A DNA stretch of 64,000 bases from Beroe ovata (Eukaryota; Ctenophora; Nuda; Beroida; Beroidae). A program made the position numbers and the translations under genes. This document shows positions 58,794 to 64,000 of this stretch, in pieces (the stretch's first letter is position 1; the number at the start of each line of letters is the position of its first letter). The notes beneath the pieces are model-generated. The model was given only the letters and a program-made list of their open reading frames with translations, did no database searches and was not told the DNA's origin. The stretch is from the NCBI GenBank assembly GCA_946803715.1, contig CAMPET010000087.1, positions 46,411-110,410 of the forward strand, read 5' to 3'.

Positions 58794-61700
58794 CTAGGCA
58801 GTTGGCACATTCTCATTATTTACAATATCCTCATTACCCTCACCATTGCCGATTGAATTTGTTCCAGGACCTTCTGACGTAACCTCGTTGTTCATGTTGT
58901 TATTTGATGTAACCGTATCGTTGTTAGAGGATTTGTTAATCGGTGTTGTGAAACTTGGGCTAGCGGGTGGTATGTCAGGCATGTCTTGAACAGCAGCTAG
59001 TGTTTTCTGTGAACCACCCTTTCCTTATATGGTAACGAGCAATATTGATTAATTTAGAAAATATAGCCACAAACCAAGACGTCATAATAATATAGACAGA
59101 AAGTGCGATGAATCTAGCCAATGTCATTATACTCACTTGACTCAGTGATAAGATCATGATACTTGGAAGATGTGAATGTCAGTTCTTTGTATTTTCTAGC
59201 GATGAAGTCTTTCCTCTCAGCGTTGGTGGACAAACTCTTCCCAGAATCGAGCTCAGCTTCATATATCTGACAAGGAAACGTGAGATTTTGAGGATTAGTT
59301 GCTCGAAACCAAGTGATTCATGTCTTAGCATCGATTAGATGAACCTGATTTGCGAGTGCGTTCCCAACTCGCTTCAGTGAACTTATCTGCTCATCACTTA
59401 GAGCGTCTAGAGTCAGAGATCGAACCTGAAGATTGGAAAATTTCAACCTAAAGTAAGGGAGAACTTAAGAGACTCATGAATTTGAGCATAGGGTAGATCA
59501 AGTCAATCAAGTCAATCACTAATCAGTCGAATTAGACTCGCCTGTGAGATTTGTACACCAAGACCTCTATGAACTCCAGAACACTCTATGCAGATTAGAA
59601 CTCCGAGATTCAAACTGAAACACAAGGAAAACGTTTGAAATGGGGTCTTCATTATGGGACAATCACGGGACGAAGATGATAGCGCATACCTAGCCCATGT
59701 TGGCTTCTTCTTGGAGCAGTCAGCACATATTTCATTCCCCGGTATTTCTTGTAGCTCTTTCAAAACAGACAGTGGCATGACACTGTCCTTTACCCGGCCT
59801 TCTTTTTTCCTGCAACGAGCATCGTGGTTTATCTTCATTTAATCTTCGGGTCCCTTCCTCATTGAGAAAAAGAGGGAGTCTCCTTACCCACTGCTGCTTT
59901 CATCAGAGATGGAATACTGCGCATGTAGGCTGGAGATCGCGTTAGCAATTGCCTTGTGAATGATCATCACCCATGTCTCTTTCTCTGAAAAGTAGGACAG
60001 TTCGACAAAATCATTCGGGATGAGAAATCTGAGATGCATGACATGACACACGTGAAGAATTCAAACACACGCAAAGTGAGAGAGAGGGGTGTGTGATTAG
60101 TCAAGTGTAGATTTGGAAATGCCCGCTCATCCAGTCAAATAATAAACCAATTTACGGGCAATTATGTTATTTCAGCGCGCGCGCGAAAAATCCAGAGAAA
60201 TCGCGCTGCAATGCATCGCTGAACTACCAGCAACAAATAGTTTCGCGCGTTACGTCAATCAAAGAGAAATTGCGGTTCAAAGTGTGACCGACACTACATG
60301 GACCTAAAATAAATGTCTGAAAATTAGCGTGGACTGTTATTGGTTATAATATGTGGTACCTTGAGAAGACTGGGCTTGTAGTACCAGTGGTTTTACAGGA
60401 GAAAAGAGGGTGAACACAAATGCCCGATTCACATTGTGGGAATCAGTTTTAACTTGGCATAACTTCAAGTTCACTCTCTGTTCATTCCTCTCTTCATTCT
60501 GACGAATGGATAGATTTCAATATAACCGTATCTTCATCATGAGTCAGCTCAAACTGGAATAGCACATTAGGGGCATTAATTAACTCAGTTGATTCAACTG
60601 AAACCACTTAAATTCCGGGCACAAACCTGCAAAATAAGCATTCCTCTCTGCACGGCGCACCAACACTTGTACCACGTGTAACCAAAGACTGGCGACTTCT
60701 CACCCACCCATAGATATCCACTCATCTCATCAGGAGGCGTGGCTGGGGCTATCTCCTCAATGTTCGTGTAATCGTTTAGTCTGCAGTGTAAAAAAACGTG
60801 TTCAAGCCTCTCGATCAAATTGTGGCCCTATCTTGCTTCCCCGATTTGCTGTCTCTCATGTGATTTCGAACCTCACATCCGAGAAAAATTGGAATTTTTC
60901 CCGATGACAGATGAGCAAGGCCGAAAATGGCTCTATATTCTGATGGCTCTATATCCTGATGCGATGTGTCACCACGGTAAGTCCATTCGTTGCACTCATT
61001 TCATGGGTAAGATAAGCTCAATCATGAAATTAAAACATGTCTCACATTTCAAAGTAAAGATTTGAATACTATATTGAACGCTGGTCGACTTGAGTTTATC
61101 ATCGGGGAAGAAGAGTCTTGGAACTATCGGGACAAACGAATTAAGGACAAACAAACCTGGAACAAACATTAAACAAGCCTGGGAATAAACAAACCTCGGA
61201 ATAAACAAACCTAGGAATAAACAAACCTAGGAATAAACAAACCTGGTACAAACAAACCTGGAATAAACAAACCTGGGAATAAACAAACCTGGGAATAAAC
61301 AAACCTGGGACAAACAAACCTGGGAAAAAACAAACCTGGGAATAAACCAACTTGGGAATGAACAAACCTGGAATAAACATTAAACAAACCTGGGAATAAG
61401 CAAACCTGGGAATGAACAAACCTGGCAGCAGTTTTTGTAGCCTCGTCCTTCATGTGCAGATCGTAGAGCTGCAAGTTGAGAAGTTTGAGAGTCTGGCCTC
61501 GCTCAGCTCGTGTGAGAACAGTGCGGAGATTATCTCTGAGAGAAGTGGTAGTCTCCTCCAATTCCAGCTTGCTGTTTTGTAGGGCAGTCGTGGAAATGTC
61601 CCTTTTACCCTCAACCTAGGAAAGGAGACTTGTCATTAAGATGTCATGTACATGTATGGGAGTGAGTTGTTTCATTTGTGAAAGCCGAAAAGGTGATCCA

Positions 61701-63102
61701 GAAAGATTGGATTCTGGATTCTAGAACCGGAAAACGGTGTTCAGTTCATCGTCAAGTGAACCAATGACTCCATGAAGAAATAAACCTCGAGCTGCTGTTG
61801 ATAGACACACCTCAAGTGCAATGTTAGAGCCCAGCTGGTGATGGGACAGGTATGTTGTGATCAGTTCTGAGAGCTGTGTCGTTAGGAATATGTCCACCTT
61901 CTGAGGGAATGTCTTGAGCTGGAGAACATACCTGAGGATGGAGATAGGCGTAGAGCACATTTTGATCCTATCAGAAATCGGGAATTTTGTCAATTTTTCA
62001 AATCAAAAAGTACAAACCTTGCTGCAAGTCGTGTCAAATTGTACTGAGCATTGAATAGAGTAGAGGAAGCAGCATGCAAACGTAAAATATCATCCTTGGG
62101 CGTGTAAATTGGTTTAATACCATGACATCTGCATAAAACTTATAAACGTGATGAATTATTTTGTACTTTGAAATAGGGAGCTACCTGCTTGCATTCAGCA
62201 TACTCAGTACTGCACGCATTATGTTCTTTGACTGCATTGTGATACTGTTGCTTTCTCAGGTCAACTTTCCTGCACCATGATTCATTTTAAGACCAAATAG
62301 TATAGATCAATCAAAGGGAGTTGAGCTTGGGAGTTTTGTCAGATATAAAGCATACTTGAAGTCTGTCTGTATGAATTCCACGAGTGGTTCTGTAAGAACC
62401 ATCCGAATCTGTTCATTGTGTCTTTCATTGCTTTCTTCCCAGTGATCCATAGCAGCAGTATACATTTTCACAGAGTTTCGCAATGGTGATGTAGGTGAAG
62501 AAATGAGTTGTTGGAACTGAAAAATCATTAAAAGAAATGAATGAAGTAACATAGAATAGAATCACTTCCAAACATTGGTTTGAACATTAAATCATTAGTG
62601 AAAGACAACCTCCATATTTATTAGTCTACTAGTTTGAATGATCTTTCTATTCTCCTCTTCCCTCCTCTGTAACAAGTCGAGGAGCCTATTCAACCTCTTC
62701 TCTACATCACTAACACTTGCCTGAAGATCAATTAAGCTTTTCATGATACCTTGGCTTCATTCATGAGTGTTCAAAACTAGGTAATAAGGTAATATTATCA
62801 AATTTGCATTTACAAACTGCACACTATATAATGTTCCATTGAATATCAGTAGCACAGAAAGGTGGAGTGCCAAAGTTACTCTGACACGCTTACTGCTATT
62901 ATGAGTAACCAGAGACTACAACTAGCAACCCTTCAACAGAGGGAAGAAGCGCTTATCCACTTATCAAGCACAGAAGATAAACTCTTATAAATGAAAATGA
63001 AAGGTCACATACCTCTTCCCTTGAGAGAGCAACCTTGAATAGTGGTGAATGGTCCACCGTATCCTCAAATGACAGTCCCATGACCTTGTTAGAGGAAGTC
63101 AT
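58794..63102 (-). CDS. BAR-PH-ArfGAP protein (ACAP/ASAP-like), no ankyrin repeats
   Basis: Fifteen exons close in phase to about 616 residues: 63013-63102, 62610-62720, 62356-62516, 62204-62269, 62018-62128, 61810-61931, 61422-61615, 60627-60780, 60360-60498, 59888-59984, 59690-59809, 59542-59614, 59345-59425, 59137-59266, 58794-58996. Residues 1-285 are a helical BAR-type domain opening [17 protein letters not shown] as in ACAPs. Residues 285-415 are a PH domain ([52 protein letters not shown]). Residues 415-545 are the ArfGAP: zinc finger CADC-x16-CIEC and arginine finger in [12 protein letters not shown], then [10 protein letters not shown] and ISSLKRVGN. It should stimulate GTP hydrolysis on Arf on curved, phosphoinositide-rich membranes. 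The tail is Asn/Ser-rich and stops; no ankyrin repeats, unlike typical ACAP/ASAP. Intron 12 has a GC donor (CAG|GCGAGT). The exon 4/5 and 14/15 junctions are phase-based choices. Confidence 0.85.
60815..60910. repeat. Dispersed relative of the 554-bp unit in ArfGAP intron 7
   Basis: Reverse complement contains TCGGGGAAGCAAGATAGGGCC and ATTTGATCGAGA, matching the array words GGGAAGCGAGATAGGGCC and ATTTGATCGGGA. Orientation is opposite to the array. Confidence 0.7.
61145..61425. repeat. 16-bp minisatellite adjoining the ArfGAP exon 7 donor
   Basis: About 17 units of (AATAAACAAACCTGGG). Read on the gene strand each unit is CCCAGGTTTGTTTATT, containing CAG|GTTTGT, the same sequence as the real exon 7 donor (GCCAG|GTTTGT), which is the array's right-hand border. 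Confidence 0.92.
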
Positions 63103-63616
63103 GGTGTTTTCATTTAAGAACTATATTACAAGAGAACGACAAGAATATGTTCTATTCTCATAGGAGATGAATATGAATATGGCAAGTACATAATTTATAC
63201 AATTGTCAACAGTGGTGGGAGCCGGGAGGCCAAAACAGAGATATGAATTGAATAAACACTTGACACATCTGTCACGATTGTACATGTATGGAAAGAGTTA
63301 GAACATGAAATTACACACAACCTCCTTCTTTGACACATCAATATTCTATCACACTTATAGATGCCTACGTCATGTATGGAATGAACTAGAGAATAAAATC
63401 ACTCGCCAACTATACTTGGAAATGAATTTGATTAAGATAAGATAAGATAAGAATTTCAGTACACACTATTCAAATTTGAAATAGAAATACAATTTCGCAC
63501 AATCGCGCGCACAGTACATGTTATAATACAATATGCCAGCATAGCAGAATAGCGTCACATTTGCCGCCGCTGCGAAACTCAGATTTTATGTGATAGACTT
63601 ATTTCATTTGTATAAA

Positions 63617-63679
63617 TTTGAATATGCTGCGCGCGTCGAAATAATAATTATGACATTCAACGCGCGCAGCATATTCAGA
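63617..63679. mobile_element. CGCG-ended inverted repeat
   Basis: TTGAATATGCTGCGCGCG on the left is complemented by CGCGCGCAGCATATTCAG on the right with about 23 bases between. A short non-coding hairpin with the same CGCG style as the 51.6-51.9 kb elements. Confidence 0.8.
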
Positions 63680-63734
63680 TTTCTAATGCGCGTTTGCAAC
63701 GTGACGCAAAGTTGCAAGATCATTTTGCAAGGTA

Positions 63735-63856
63735 TTTGTTATCTTTCTACTGCTTTGAATGCGCGCGCGCATTTATCAAAGCGAAAACTGGAGACGCGCC
63801 GCGCGCGAGAAACAGTAGACAGCTATGAACTACAGATAGAAATAATATCCGGCAAA
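63735..63856. mobile_element. Degenerate copy of the CGCG hairpin family
   Basis: TTTGTTATCTTTCTACTG on the left and CGCGCGAGAAACAGTAGACAG then AATATCCGGCAA on the right are recognisable but mutated arms of copies A and B, with CGCGCGCG in the middle. Confidence 0.65.
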
Positions 63857-64000
63857 ATTTATCGTAGTTTTTGAAACATTCGATAACATCATTATGCATT
63901 CCATTTTCATCAAATCGTTGTGATCACGAAATTGAATTATCCGCAATATGTACAATTAGATCGGTGTAGTGTGTTTTAGTGAATGATTTGATTCGCTGAA

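Larger units (their letters stand above)
63103..64000. other. 5' flank of the ArfGAP gene with hairpin elements
   Basis: No exon recognised. Carries the inverted repeat at 63617-63679 and a degenerate MITE-like copy at about 63735-63856. Confidence 0.55.

Noticed and set aside
59010-59157. ArfGAP read-through ending in [10 protein letters not shown]
   Set aside because: Donor A|GTGAGT at 59137 joined to the acceptor before 58996 keeps frame into the longer Asn/Ser-rich tail; the read-through contains stops and intron sequence.
60498-60580. Minus-strand reading [16 protein letters not shown] upstream of ArfGAP exon 9
   Set aside because: It ends in a stop, and phase with exon 8 and the PH-domain pattern place the acceptor at 60499-60501.
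61141-61419. A repetitive frame rich in [13 protein letters not shown]
   Set aside because: It is a translation of the 16-bp minisatellite, not a protein.
1-64000. Search for tRNA, rRNA or other structured RNA genes
   Set aside because: No convincing tRNA A/B boxes or rRNA-like segments were seen by eye; a tRNAscan or Rfam run would be decisive.

Overview
This is a eukaryotic nuclear window, from an intron-rich invertebrate metazoan. Genes are split into short exons with GT-AG (twice GC-AG) introns. Typical animal genes are present: glypican, axonemal dynein intermediate chain, SPATA4, BTBD19, DCAKD, PSMD9, SPOUT1 and a BAR-PH-ArfGAP protein. The phylum cannot be fixed from sequence alone. 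I assembled the spliced models by hand from open frames, splice consensus, phase continuity and remembered family sequences. Eight complete multi-exon models (all but the partial INPP4-like gene and the tentative small gene) close to whole numbers of codons, which supports them, but individual junctions may be off by a base.

Layout. 1-3671: no gene recognised. 3672-7490 (-): N-terminal exons of an INPP4-like phosphoinositide phosphatase whose catalytic half is not seen. 8005-9531 (-): intronless RNF14-type RBR ubiquitin ligase. 10189-13878 (+): a 12-exon, apparently undescribed cell-surface protein with a unique N-terminal domain, one sushi domain, three tandem Ig-like repeats each split over two exons, and a GPI-like tail. 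15260-18524 (-): a complete glypican with 14 cysteines and, inside its last intron on the opposite strand, a fragment resembling the EEF1E1/AIMP3 GST-C domain. 18525-33184: a gene-poor stretch with a 554-bp tandem array (25203-27435), simple repeats and an assembly gap (31255-31909). 33185-40318 (+): complete cystathionine gamma-lyase. 41399-41848 (-): a small uncertain gene.

From 43023 onward all genes lie on the minus strand and are tightly packed: BTBD19, SPATA4, DNAI1, DCAKD, PSMD9, SPOUT1 and an ACAP/ASAP-like ArfGAP. SPATA4 and DNAI1 are both cilium or sperm associated and adjacent. The remaining genes are unrelated housekeeping or signalling functions, so there is no operon logic.

The repeats are unusually informative. 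There are CGCG-cored hairpin elements (51.6, 51.8, 63.6 kb), a second CGCG repeat family (9.7, 14.5, 14.8 kb), a dispersed relative of the 554-bp unit inside two gene introns, and several minisatellites that coincide with splice junctions (CTH exon 7 acceptor, ArfGAP intron 7 donor, SPOUT1 intron 3). The strongest candidate for new biology is the sushi/Ig-repeat surface receptor at 10.2-13.9 kb.
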